A DNA stretch of 64,000 nucleotides from Mesorhizobium_B sp035998495 (GTDB taxonomy: Bacteria; Pseudomonadota; Alphaproteobacteria; Rhizobiales; Rhizobiaceae). This document shows, piece after piece, positions 15,924-24,452 of this stretch (its first letter is position 1; every line of letters begins with the position of its first letter). A model generated the notes under the pieces. That model did not search any database. It had not been told where the DNA came from and saw only the letters and a list, made by a program, of their open reading frames with translations. The stretch covers positions 1-64,000 of the forward strand of contig DASYHP010000058.1 in the NCBI GenBank assembly GCA_035998495.1. The letters run 5' to 3'. Both the position numbers and the translations under genes were made by a program.

Positions 15924-17363
15924 TCAAGAAACCCGCTGAACGGCTGGTGTGATGTGGGCGTCCACCAATCCGGTTGCGATCATGTCGGGAACAGGTGCGA
16001 CCTTGATGATGGCGGCATCGAGGATGCGGTGGAGAAATCCCTGGTGTTCGTCCGTTGCGCCCATCACTCCGGCATTGAGCACGTAGGTGCCAGGCAAGAA
16101 GGAGCAGATGAACCGGAAGTTCACGACGTAAACGCTGTCCTTGGCGGCGGCCTTCAACTTCGTTGATGGCGAGAGACCGGTGCCGGCGCCCGCAAGCGCG
16201 AGGCCGTTTGTCGTGCTGACCATCATGCCGAACCCCACGTCCCGCGCGTCCACCTGGAAGCGCACGTTGAAAGTGTAAGTGTATTCCCGCCCGATCTCGA
16301 TCGTATTGACGGGTTCCCCTCGGCTGTTCAGCAGGCGAGGATTGCTGATGATGGCCCCGTGGCTCTCATACACGACGGTGCTTTGCGGAAGGAAATTCGG
16401 ATCGAACCGCTCCATGCCGCTGTCGCGTGGCGGGGCTTGCGCCGCTTGCGCCGCAACGGCTCCCGGCTTTCCTTCGGGCGCGGCGGCTTCGCCCGTTGGG
16501 GTTGGCGGTACGGCGAGCACGCCCAAGGCGCGGATCTCCTCGCGCGCCGCCAGCGCCTGCTCGCCGCTCAGGTTGATCAGCCGCTGATACTGGCTGACAA
16601 CGGCTTTGGGCCGTCCCTCCAGGATCTTTTCGCCCCGATCGATGAGCACGGCGCGTGTGCAGAGCTGCACGATGCTCTGCGCGCCGTGGCTGACGAAGAG
16701 GATGGTGCCGCCTCTCTCCTTGATCTGCTCGATGCGGGCGAAGCACTTGCGCTGAAACGCCTCGTCGCCCACGGCCAGCGCCTCGTCCACCACCAGGATG
16801 TCGGGATCGACATTGATGGCGGTGGCGAAGGCGAGCCGCACATACATGCCCGAGGAGTAGGTCTTCACGGGGTGCTCGATGAAGGGACCGATATCGGCGA
16901 AGCGGGCGATCTCGTCGTAGCGCCACTCCATCTCCTGCCGCGGCACGCCCAGGATCGAAGCGTTGAGGAAGACGTTCTCGCGCCCTGTGAACTCCGGGTT
17001 GAAGCCCGCGCCCAGCTCGAGCAGCGCGGCGATGCGGCCGTGGACCTCCACCGTCCCGCCCGTGGGCTGGAGCGTGCCGCAGATGATCTGCAGGAGCGTC
17101 GACTTGCCCGAGCCGTTGCGGCCGACAATGCCCACCGTTTCGCCGCGTCGAACCTCGAGCGAAACGCCGGAAAGCGCCGCGAAATCCCTGTAATAGCGCC
17201 GGGGCTCACGGCCGATCAGGCGCTGGAGCCGGGGCACCGACATCTGCTTGAACCGATCTTCGGGGCGGTCGAACATCGCATAGTGCTTGGAAACCTCACG
17301 CACGCGAATGGCGAACTCGTCGCGGCGGGTGTCCGCCACCGGGACGAACTCCTCAGAGGACAT
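15924..17363 (-). CDS. wzt: Polysaccharide ABC exporter ATPase with C-terminal carbohydrate-binding domain (Wzt type)
   Basis: A 479-residue ATPase of the O-antigen/teichoic acid exporter class. Walker A is GIVGRNGSGKSTLLQIICG, the signature region is VKTYSSGMYVRLAFA (the degenerate ABC signature typical of Wzt/TagH), and Walker B is PDILVVDEALAVGDEAF, followed by the switch His in LFVSHGAQSI. Residues about 310-470 form an extra beta-sandwich domain as in Wzt proteins that recognise the capped, modified non-reducing end of the chain before export. The gene overlaps wzm by 11 bases. It acts at the inner membrane with Wzm. Confidence 0.93.
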   Translation of the reverse strand: MSSEEFVPVADTRRDEFAIRVREVSKHYAMFDRPEDRFKQMSVPRLQRLIGREPRRYYRDFAALSGVSLEVRRGETVGIVGRNGSGKSTLLQIICGTLQPTGGTVEVHGRIAALLELGAGFNPEFTGRENVFLNASILGVPRQEMEWRYDEIARFADIGPFIEHPVKTYSSGMYVRLAFATAINVDPDILVVDEALAVGDEAFQRKCFARIEQIKERGGTILFVSHGAQSIVQLCTRAVLIDRGEKILEGRPKAVVSQYQRLINLSGEQALAAREEIRALGVLAVPPTPTGEAAAPEGKPGAVAAQAAQAPPRDSGMERFDPNFLPQSTVVYESHGAIISNPRLLNSRGEPVNTIEIGREYTYTFNVRFQVDARDVGFGMMVSTTNGLALAGAGTGLSPSTKLKAAAKDSVYVVNFRFICSFLPGTYVLNAGVMGATDEHQGFLHRILDAAIIKVAPVPDMIATGLVDAHITPAVQRVS

Positions 17364-18138
17364 CTGCGAATCCCCTGCGGGTCGTTTGGAAGAACTGCTC
17401 GCCCAGCACCGCCACCGCCAACGCGGCGAGCGCGTAGTAGCCGAGCAACGCCCAATCCGGTTGAACGCCGAACATCACGACATTGCGGAAGGCTTCGACG
17501 GGGACGGTGAGCGGATTGAGGATCAACCAGGGCTGCAGCCATTCGGGCAGGGCGCTGCGGGGAAAGAAGATGGGGGACAGGAACATGGACGCGGTGATGA
17601 TGGGCGCGACGATCTGGGCGATGTCGCGGAAATAGACGCCGAGCGCCGCCAGGAACCAGCCGAGGCCCAGCACCATCACCAAGAAGGGTGCGAAAACCAC
17701 CGGCGCCAGCAAGGTGGTGAGGGGAATGGAGCCGAAAACCGCGAAGCGGAAGGCGAGGAGAACCAGAAGGCTGATGGCGGCATGGAACAGGGCGGCCCCG
17801 GCCGAAACCACCGGCAGGATCTCGATGGGGAAGACGATCTTTTTGACGTAGCTGCTGTTTCTCAGGATGAGCGAAGGCGCCTGACTGACGACCTCCGCGA
17901 AATATTGGAACACCAGGAGCCCTGCGAACAGGATGACGGCGAACTCTGCCGTGCTGTGCTCGGCCATTTCGGTGCCCGGAATTAACCAGCGCGACTGCAT
18001 CACATAACCGAACACGAAGGTATAAACAGCGAGCATGAAGAGCGGCGTCAGCAGCGACCAAAGCATGCCAAGAGCGGAGCCCCGATAGCGGCCGGCGATC
18101 TCGCGACGGGTTAAACTGCTGATCAACTGCGCCTGCAT
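17353..18138 (-). CDS. wzm: Polysaccharide ABC exporter permease (Wzm type, ABC-2 family)
   Basis: A 261-residue integral membrane protein with about six hydrophobic segments. It has the ABC-2 hallmarks RREIAGRYRGSALGMLWSLL near the N terminus and VAPIITASMFLSPIFFP with the NPLTVPVEAFRN loop near the C terminus. Together with Wzt it would flip undecaprenyl-linked polysaccharide across the inner membrane. It is immediately followed by, and overlaps, wzt. Its presence means that the chain of this cluster is probably completed in the cytoplasm (ABC-dependent pathway) rather than polymerised outside. Confidence 0.93.
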   Translation of the reverse strand: MQAQLISSLTRREIAGRYRGSALGMLWSLLTPLFMLAVYTFVFGYVMQSRWLIPGTEMAEHSTAEFAVILFAGLLVFQYFAEVVSQAPSLILRNSSYVKKIVFPIEILPVVSAGAALFHAAISLLVLLAFRFAVFGSIPLTTLLAPVVFAPFLVMVLGLGWFLAALGVYFRDIAQIVAPIITASMFLSPIFFPRSALPEWLQPWLILNPLTVPVEAFRNVVMFGVQPDWALLGYYALAALAVAVLGEQFFQTTRRGFADVL

Positions 18139-18249
18139 GGACTCAGTCCTCTACAAGAAACAAGGCTCGACACGGATGCTCGGACGGACTCTTGGGTTCA
18201 AGCCCTCATCCATGGACCGGGGCGACTGCCTGAAATGGAGCCTCGCCAG

Positions 18250-19836
18250 TCAGGAGAACAACCGGGTGAACCAACGGAGCGGCCTCGTCACCGCCCACGA
18301 CGCGCTAGTGTAGATCGCGCTCGTTTCCGCCTGGAGCTGAACACACCGATCCAGAGCTCGATCCCGCTCCTCCGCCAGCGCTCCGATCTGCGCGGCGTCC
18401 GCCTCGCGCGCCTCCGTCAACTCGGCGAGCCCGACGGCTTGCGCATCCAAGTGCGACTTGAGCGCCGCGATCTCCGCTTCCCGATCCGCCGCGGCGGCCT
18501 GCAGTTCTCTGCGCTTGGCCGCGGACTCGGCCTCACGTCCATCCAAGTCGCTCGACAGGCGCGAATTTTCGGCCCGGAGATGCTCCGTCTGCTCGCGCGA
18601 TTCCGCAGCGAGCCGTTCCAAGTTTTCCCGCTCGACCTGAAACTGAGACTCGAGCGCGGCGACCCGTTGGGATGCCTCCGATCGGGCATGCTCAAGTCGC
18701 TGAATCTCCTGACGGCTCGCCAGCAGCGCGGCCTCCTGCTCGGCCAATGCTTCCGCAAGCGCCGCCTGCTCGGCCAGTTGGCGATGCAATTCATCCGTTT
18801 CCGCCGTCAGATGGGAAACTTCGTCCGACAGGCGTTGCGCCGCGTTCCGCCAGTGCAGCTCCGCCTTGACCAGCATATCCGTGCGTTGGCTCAACTCCTC
18901 ATGCACCGCGTCGCCGAAAATCGGTCCTAGCGCGTCGAAGCCGGCCCTAATCCGGTCGAACGCCTCCATGGCTTCGGCGTCGTCTGCGTCGGCCTGGAGC
19001 CTTCGAAGTTTGGCATAGGCGGTCTTCACCCAGGGGCTGATGCGGGTGTCCGCCTGGAGCGTCTGCATGCTCGCCGTGTGGTGGCGATGCTGATCCGACA
19101 AGTGGCTGCCGATGGCTTTGGCCTGAGCCTCAAGGGCCTGCGGCCATTCGATGGACAGCGCCCTGCCGACCCGCTCGACCGCACCTTTCCAATCTGCGAG
19201 CAGATCCTCGTAGGGGACGAAGACGCGGCGGTCTCCCCGTGTCGCCTTCTCCGCGTCCAACTCGTGCCGAAGCCACAGCAGACTCGAGAAGCCCGCGGTG
19301 AACAGGTTTCGTTTCGCGAGGGAACCGGCCACTTCGAGCGGATTGCGGAGCGTGTGGACATAGCGAGCCTCGATCCCCATGCTGCGCAGGATGTCCGCGT
19401 AGAGCGGCACGAAACGCGAGATTCGCGGTTCCTTCAGCACGATCAGCGGGGCGTCACCATATTCTTCCTCAAGGATGCGCCGTATCTCGCTGCGGTAGAA
19501 CTCTGATCTCTGCTTGGGCAACGCCTTCGGATCAAAGGCGCGCCAATCGTCCCAGCGGCTGCCTGCCTCGGTCAGCATCCGGTCATGGAGGTTGATGAGG
19601 CGTTCCGGCTCCCAATGGCCGGTCTCGTTGCCCGCATTCGCGCCGAGCAGGTTTTTCGGCAGTTCACCTCCAAGGAGGTTGAACACCCGCGTCAGGGCGC
19701 TTGTCCCGGAGCGGTGCATGCCAAGCACCAGGACGCACACCCTTTGCTTCACGTTGGGGGAGGATCTGGCATCCTCGCCAGCGCGTTTGTGGACACGCTC
19801 GCCGTTCCATTCGGCCGCGGGCGGCATTTCGTTCAT
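18250..19836 (-). CDS. Sulfotransferase-like protein with long C-terminal coiled coil
   Basis: A 528-residue protein from ATG 19836, four bases after the rfbD stop. Residues about 30-270 resemble sulfotransferases: VCVLVLGMHRSGTSALTRVF (PAPS 5'-phosphosulfate loop, H-R-S-GTS) and YVHTLRNPLEVAGSLAKR (3'-phosphate site, LRNP..V..SL). Residues about 320-500 are heptad-rich, Glu/Ala/Arg/Leu coiled coil. The tail TSASWAVTRPLRWFTRLF matches the S-x-SW-x-x-T-x-PLR ending seen on many polysaccharide-cluster proteins. An open frame continues upstream to 20031, but that extension overlaps rfbD and has no family sequence. A scaffold role for the coiled coil, perhaps tethering the enzyme to the assembly complex, is inference. 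Confidence 0.8.
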   Translation of the reverse strand: MNEMPPAAEWNGERVHKRAGEDARSSPNVKQRVCVLVLGMHRSGTSALTRVFNLLGGELPKNLLGANAGNETGHWEPERLINLHDRMLTEAGSRWDDWRAFDPKALPKQRSEFYRSEIRRILEEEYGDAPLIVLKEPRISRFVPLYADILRSMGIEARYVHTLRNPLEVAGSLAKRNLFTAGFSSLLWLRHELDAEKATRGDRRVFVPYEDLLADWKGAVERVGRALSIEWPQALEAQAKAIGSHLSDQHRHHTASMQTLQADTRISPWVKTAYAKLRRLQADADDAEAMEAFDRIRAGFDALGPIFGDAVHEELSQRTDMLVKAELHWRNAAQRLSDEVSHLTAETDELHRQLAEQAALAEALAEQEAALLASRQEIQRLEHARSEASQRVAALESQFQVERENLERLAAESREQTEHLRAENSRLSSDLDGREAESAAKRRELQAAAADREAEIAALKSHLDAQAVGLAELTEAREADAAQIGALAEERDRALDRCVQLQAETSAIYTSASWAVTRPLRWFTRLFS

Positions 19837-19840
19837 TCGG

Positions 19841-20740
19841 TCAAGCCCCGTCGCGCGTGGCGGTGACGAGCCGCTCCACCACGGCTTCCGTCGAACGTCT
19901 CCAGTCCGGCGCGCTCCACCCGAAGGCGGATGCGAACTTGTCGGTGGAAAGCCGTGAGTTCGCCGGGCGCTGCGCTTTGGTCGGGTATTCGCTCGTGGCG
20001 ATGTCGCGCACCACGGCGTGGGGGCCGCCATGCCGGCGGCTCGTGTCGAGAATATGGCGGGCGAAGCCGCTCCAGTTCGTCTCGCCGCTGCCGGCGAGGT
20101 GATAAACGCCGAAGGCCGAAAAGGCGTGGTCCTCGCCGAGCCTTTTCGCCGCCTGCAGTATCCCGTTCGCGATGTCGAACGCGGAGGTGGGGTTACCCCA
20201 CTGGTCGGACACGACGGCGATCTCGTCGCGGTCGGGGGCCAGCCGCAGCATGGTGCGCACGAAGTTCTTGCCGAATGGGCTGTACACCCAGGCCGTGCGC
20301 AGGATCAGGTGCCGCGAATTGGCTCGGGCCACCGCGTCTTCCCCGGCCAGCTTCGAAGCGCCGTAAACGCTTTGGGGCGCGACCGCGTCGTCTTCACGGC
20401 AAGGCTGGTCGGCTTTGCCGTCGAAAACATAGTCGGTCGAGAGGTGGATCACGGGAACGCCCAGCCTCTCGGCCACCTCGGCGACGCTGCCGGCCCCCGC
20501 CGCGTTCACGGCGAAGGCGAGCTCCGGCTCGTCCTCGGCCTGATCCACGGCCGTGTAGGCGGCGGCTGAAACGACGATGTCAGGCCTCGCCGCCTCCAGG
20601 GCGGAGAAGATGGAGCCGGGATCAGCCAGATCCAATTCGGGGCGACCAAGCGCAACGACCTCCAGGCCCTCGGCGCACGCGGCCCGCTCTCGCAGGCTGG
20701 AGACGACCTGCCCCTCTTTGCCGGTGACAGCGATCCTCAC
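19841..20740 (-). CDS. rfbD: dTDP-4-dehydrorhamnose reductase
   Basis: RmlD/RfbD reduces dTDP-4-keto-L-rhamnose to dTDP-L-rhamnose with NADPH, the last step of the pathway begun by rfbACB. The 299-residue protein starts MRIAVTGKEGQVVSSL (Rossmann), has VVSAAAYTAVDQAEDEPELA, STDYVFDG with the catalytic Thr, and the YGASKLAGE Tyr-x-x-x-Lys pair. It is the first gene of the minus-strand run that continues into the coiled-coil sulfotransferase, and is separated from rfbACB by the whole glycosyltransferase/exporter block. Confidence 0.96.
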   Translation of the reverse strand: MRIAVTGKEGQVVSSLRERAACAEGLEVVALGRPELDLADPGSIFSALEAARPDIVVSAAAYTAVDQAEDEPELAFAVNAAGAGSVAEVAERLGVPVIHLSTDYVFDGKADQPCREDDAVAPQSVYGASKLAGEDAVARANSRHLILRTAWVYSPFGKNFVRTMLRLAPDRDEIAVVSDQWGNPTSAFDIANGILQAAKRLGEDHAFSAFGVYHLAGSGETNWSGFARHILDTSRRHGGPHAVVRDIATSEYPTKAQRPANSRLSTDKFASAFGWSAPDWRRSTEAVVERLVTATRDGA

Positions 20741-21045
20741 GCGGCCGATCTCCTCACGCCGTCCATCATCCCTTGCGCAACCTTTCTGTCGTCCGCTGGT
20801 CTTGGCGCAGGACGCCCATTCCTCTTCCAGCCGCCGAGGCCTGCCCAGGCAGTCGGCGTCGGGCGCTTATACGAAGAGGGCCGCTGCGTCGAGACGCTTG
20901 ATGTTCACGGGCGGCAGATGAAGCAGGGGTGGCGCGAGGCCCCGAACCGCGCAAGGTCCTCCGCAGGCCGAACATGCGGAACGGGGTTGGAGGCACGGGT
21001 GAATGGCGATATAGCCGCCTCCCGACAGTCCTCCCGGCCGACCGC
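20741..21045. other. 305-bp divergent intergenic region between rfbD and cysD
   Basis: Promoters of the rfbD-led minus-strand operon and of cysDNC should both lie here. No promoter boxes, hairpin or operator could be assigned with confidence. The forward frame open from 20929 into cysD lacks CysD-like residues before 21046. Confidence 0.4.
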
Positions 21046-21969
21046 ATGTTTCCTGACAGCTCCCAACTCCGACCCCTGACACACCTGGCCAGGCTCGAAG
21101 CCGAAGCCATTCACATCTTCCGCGAGGTGGCGGCGAACTTCAAAAACCCGGTGATGCTCTATTCCATCGGGAAGGATTCGTCGGTCATGCTGTGCCTGGC
21201 GCTCAAGGCCTTTCATCCGGGCAAGCCGCCTTTCCCCTTTCTCCACGTGGACACGAGCTGGAAGTTCCGCGAGATGATCGCGTTCCGCGACCGCATGGCG
21301 CGCGAGCTCGGCATCGAGCTGATCGTCCACACCAACCAGGAGGGGCTCGATCAGGGCGTCGGACCGTTCACCCACGGCTCGAACGTCCACACCCACATCA
21401 TGAAAACGGTGGCGCTCCGCCAAGCTCTCGACAAATACGGCTTCGATGCGGCTTTCGGTGGCGCAAGGCGGGACGAGGAGAAGAGCCGCGCCAAGGAGCG
21501 CATCTTCTCGTTCCGGAACGCCCAGCACGGGTGGGACCCGAAGAACCAGCGGCCGGAACTCTGGAAGATCTACAACACGCGGATCGCCCCGGGAGAATCC
21601 ATCCGCGTCTTCCCGCTGTCCAACTGGACCGAGCTCGACATCTGGCAGTACATCCTACGCGAGAACATTCCCATCGTGCCGCTCTACTTTGCCGCGCCAC
21701 GACCCGTCGTGGAGCGGGACGGCATGCTGATCATGAAGGATGATGACCGCATGGCGCTTCGTCCCGGCGAGGTCCTCACCGAACGCATGGTCCGCTTCCG
21801 GACACTCGGCTGCTACCCCCTTACTGCCGCGGTCTCGTCCGAGGCGGCGACGCTCGAAGAGATCGTCGCCGAAATGCTGATCGCGCGCACGAGCGAGCGC
21901 CAAGGGCGCTTGATCGACAGCGACGAGGCGGCTTCCATGGAGAAGAAGAAGCGTGAAGGTTACTTCTGA
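21046..21969 (+). CDS. cysD: Sulfate adenylyltransferase subunit 2
   Basis: CysD, with GTPase CysN, forms adenosine 5'-phosphosulfate from sulfate and ATP. The 307-residue protein has LEAEAIHIFREVAANFKNPV, the PP-loop ATP-pyrophosphatase motif YSIGKDSSVML, FPFLHVDTSWKF, AAFGGARRDEEKSRAKER and the C-terminal GRLIDSDEAASMEKKKREGYF-type ending of the family. ATG 21046 was chosen because homology begins a few residues later and the length is then normal. It is followed by cysNC with a single base between stop and the preferred start, so the two are co-transcribed. The position next to a sulfotransferase-bearing polysaccharide locus suggests a role in sulfation as well as, or instead of, assimilation. 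Confidence 0.96.
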   Translation: MFPDSSQLRPLTHLARLEAEAIHIFREVAANFKNPVMLYSIGKDSSVMLCLALKAFHPGKPPFPFLHVDTSWKFREMIAFRDRMARELGIELIVHTNQEGLDQGVGPFTHGSNVHTHIMKTVALRQALDKYGFDAAFGGARRDEEKSRAKERIFSFRNAQHGWDPKNQRPELWKIYNTRIAPGESIRVFPLSNWTELDIWQYILRENIPIVPLYFAAPRPVVERDGMLIMKDDDRMALRPGEVLTERMVRFRTLGCYPLTAAVSSEAATLEEIVAEMLIARTSERQGRLIDSDEAASMEKKKREGYF

Positions 21970-21970
21970 T

Positions 21971-23881
21971 ATGGGCGGAGCGGGGGTGAAGGCGAGCGGC
22001 GGCGCCGCGGCGCTGGCGGACTACCTGGCCCATCAGGACCGCAAGCAAATGCTTCGCTTCCTGACCTGCGGATCGGTGGACGACGGCAAATCGACGCTGA
22101 TCGGACGGCTTCTCTACGACACCAAGCTGATCTTCGAAGATCAGCTCGCCACGCTGGAGCGCGACTCCAAGAAGCACGGCACGACCGGCGAGGGGCTCGA
22201 TTTCGCTCTTTTGGTCGATGGGCTAGAGGCGGAGCGGGAGCAAGGCATCACCATCGACGTGGCCTACCGCTTCTTCGCCACGCCCAAGCGCAAGTTCATC
22301 GTGGCCGACGCGCCCGGCCACGAGCAATACACCCGCAACATGGCGACGGCCGCCTCGACCGCAGACCTTGCGGTCGTCCTGATCGACGCAAGGCAGGGCG
22401 TTTTGCGGCAGACCCGCCGGCATGCGTTCATTGCATCCCTGCTCGGGATCCGCCACCTCGTCCTCGCCGTCAACAAGATGGACCTTCTCGGCTTCCGGCA
22501 GGATGTCTTCGACGGGATCGTGTCAGACTTCCGCGGCTTCGCGGACGGCCTGTCGTTCCAGAGCATCACGCCGGTCCCCATGTCGGCGAGGCATGGCGAC
22601 AATGTCAGCTTCCGCTCGGCGCGCACGAATTGGTATTCCGGGCCTGCCCTGCTGGAGCATCTCGAAACCATCCCCATCGACGATACCCGGCGCCTGGAAG
22701 CGCCGCTTCGTTTTCCCGTTCAATATGTGAGTCGGCCCAATGCGGATTTTCGCGGCTTCGCCGGCACCGTCGCCGCAGGCTGGGTCGCGCCGGGCCAAGC
22801 GGTGACCGCCGCGAAGTCGGGCCGCAGCACGCGCGTCAAACGGATCGCCACGCTCGACTGCGATCTGGAACTCGCGCAGGAGGGCCAGGCCGTCACGCTC
22901 GTGTTGGAGGACGAGATCGACATCTCCCGTGGGGACATCCTGGCCGCGCCCGAGGCGCGCCCGCATCTCGCCGACCAGTTCGCCGCCCATTTGGTCTGGT
23001 TCGACGAGCATCCCCTCCTTCCCGGGCGCGACTATCTCCTGCGCACGGAAACGGACCAGACAACGGCCTCGGTTACGGAACTCAGGCATCGCGTGGACGT
23101 GGACACCTTCGCGCATGAGGCTGTGAAGGCCCTCGCCATGAACGAGATCGGCCTCTGCAATCTTTCGACGCAATCGCCGATCGCCTTTGACGCCTATGCG
23201 GAGAACAGGTCCACCGGCGGCTTCGTGCTGATCGACCGCTTTTCGAACGCGACCGTCGGGGCCGGAATGATCCTTCACCCCCTACGTCGGGCCACCAACT
23301 TGCACTGGCAGGCGATCGATGTGGATCGCGCGGCGCGCGCGGCGCTCAAGCGGCAAAGGCCGGCCGTACTCTGGTTCACGGGCCTTTCCGGCTCAGGTAA
23401 ATCCACGATCGCCAACCTTGTCGAGAAGCGGCTCCACGCCAGGGGATTGCACACGATCCTGCTCGACGGCGACAATGTTCGACATGGGCTCAACCGCGAT
23501 CTCGGCTTCACCGAGGCGGACCGGGTCGAGAACATCCGCCGCGTCGCGGAGGTGGCAAAGCTGATGACCGATGCGGGCCTCGTGGCGCTCGTGTCCTTCA
23601 TCTCGCCGTTCCGAGCCGAGCGGCAGATGGCGCGAGAGCGCATGGCTCAGGGCGAGTTCATCGAAATCTTCGTCGATACGCCGCTTGAGGAGTGCGTCCG
23701 GCGCGATCCGAAGGGGCTTTATGCGAGGGCGTTGAAGGGCGAGATCAAGAACTTCACCGGCATCGACAGCCCATACGAGCCGCCCGCGGCGGCGGAGCTG
23801 CACCTTGCGACGAAAGGTCGATCCGCCGAGGAGCTGGCCGAGCAGGTTGAAGCCTATCTGCGCGCGCACGGCCATTTCTGA
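21971..23881 (+). CDS. cysNC: Bifunctional sulfate adenylyltransferase subunit 1 / adenylylsulfate kinase
   Basis: A 636-residue fusion like rhizobial NodQ/CysNC. The N-terminal CysN GTPase part (to about residue 445) has LTCGSVDDGKSTLIGRLLYD (G1), DAPGHEQYTRNMATAAS (G3) and VLAVNKMDLLG (G4), followed by EF-Tu-like beta-barrel domains. The C-terminal CysC part has the P-loop GLSGSGKSTIANLVEKRL, LDGDNVRHGLNRDLGF and the FISPFRAER region. Together they activate sulfate to PAPS in one polypeptide with CysD. ATG 21971 lies one base after the cysD stop; a GTG at 21953 would overlap cysD. No sulfite or PAPS reductase genes are nearby. Confidence 0.95.
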   Translation: MGGAGVKASGGAAALADYLAHQDRKQMLRFLTCGSVDDGKSTLIGRLLYDTKLIFEDQLATLERDSKKHGTTGEGLDFALLVDGLEAEREQGITIDVAYRFFATPKRKFIVADAPGHEQYTRNMATAASTADLAVVLIDARQGVLRQTRRHAFIASLLGIRHLVLAVNKMDLLGFRQDVFDGIVSDFRGFADGLSFQSITPVPMSARHGDNVSFRSARTNWYSGPALLEHLETIPIDDTRRLEAPLRFPVQYVSRPNADFRGFAGTVAAGWVAPGQAVTAAKSGRSTRVKRIATLDCDLELAQEGQAVTLVLEDEIDISRGDILAAPEARPHLADQFAAHLVWFDEHPLLPGRDYLLRTETDQTTASVTELRHRVDVDTFAHEAVKALAMNEIGLCNLSTQSPIAFDAYAENRSTGGFVLIDRFSNATVGAGMILHPLRRATNLHWQAIDVDRAARAALKRQRPAVLWFTGLSGSGKSTIANLVEKRLHARGLHTILLDGDNVRHGLNRDLGFTEADRVENIRRVAEVAKLMTDAGLVALVSFISPFRAERQMARERMAQGEFIEIFVDTPLEECVRRDPKGLYARALKGEIKNFTGIDSPYEPPAAAELHLATKGRSAEELAEQVEAYLRAHGHF

Positions 23882-23926
23882 GGGCGGTGGCGCCGGTCGC
23901 CTCGCCTCGGCAAGGGAGGAGTCGGA

Positions 23927-24274
23927 TCAGCGCTCGCTCCAGACGGCGAGCTCGTTGCCCGCCGGATCGGTGAAGTGAAAGCGCCGTCCGCCGGGAAAGC
24001 TGAAGAGGGGCCGGCTGATCGTGCCGCCCGCCTGCCGCACGAGGCCCAGGGCGCGTTCGAGGTTCGCCGCGTAGATCACGGGGAGCGGCTTGGGCGGTGC
24101 CTCCCGCGCATCCGCCTGAAACCCGCCGTCGAGCCCCTGTTCGAAGGCGCAATAGGTCGGGCCGTAGTCGGTGAAGGACCAAGAGAAGGCCTCGCTGTAA
24201 AAGGCCTTGACCCGGTCAAGCGTCCCGCCCGTGGCGGGCATTTCAAGATAGTCGAGCTTGCCATCCTGCCTCAT
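23927..24274 (-). CDS. VOC-family (glyoxalase/bleomycin-resistance fold) protein
   Basis: A 115-residue protein with one vicinal-oxygen-chelate domain: an N-terminal LDYLEMPATGG, VKAFYSEAFSWSF, and the C-terminal FTDPAGNELAVWS that carries the usual Glu ligand position. Members bind metal or small molecules; the substrate is unknown. ATG 24274 is preferred because GGAGG lies five bases upstream; ATG 24286 is the other option. It is convergent with cysNC and divergent from the dikinase gene. Confidence 0.82.
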   Translation of the reverse strand: MRQDGKLDYLEMPATGGTLDRVKAFYSEAFSWSFTDYGPTYCAFEQGLDGGFQADAREAPPKPLPVIYAANLERALGLVRQAGGTISRPLFSFPGGRRFHFTDPAGNELAVWSER

Positions 24275-24452
24275 CACGCCCTCCATCGTTCTTGTTATGT
24301 TCTAGAGCGAGTGATCTGAGTCGGCAATCCGCAAGAGCGCATTTCCATCTTAATCGATTTTGAGTCCTGGGCAGATGCCTCTGCCCGTTGCTCCAAGGCG
24401 GGCCGCGCCCTAACCCTCTCATCGTTTTGCATGTGCGAAGGAGATGGTCGGG

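Noticed and set aside
19837..20031. Upstream extension of the coiled-coil sulfotransferase
   Set aside because: It lies entirely in the rfbD coding region in another frame; ATG 19836 is four bases after the rfbD stop.
20929..21045. N-terminal extension of cysD
   Set aside because: The extra 39 codons have no CysD homology and would make the protein longer than the family; ATG 21046 gives the standard length.
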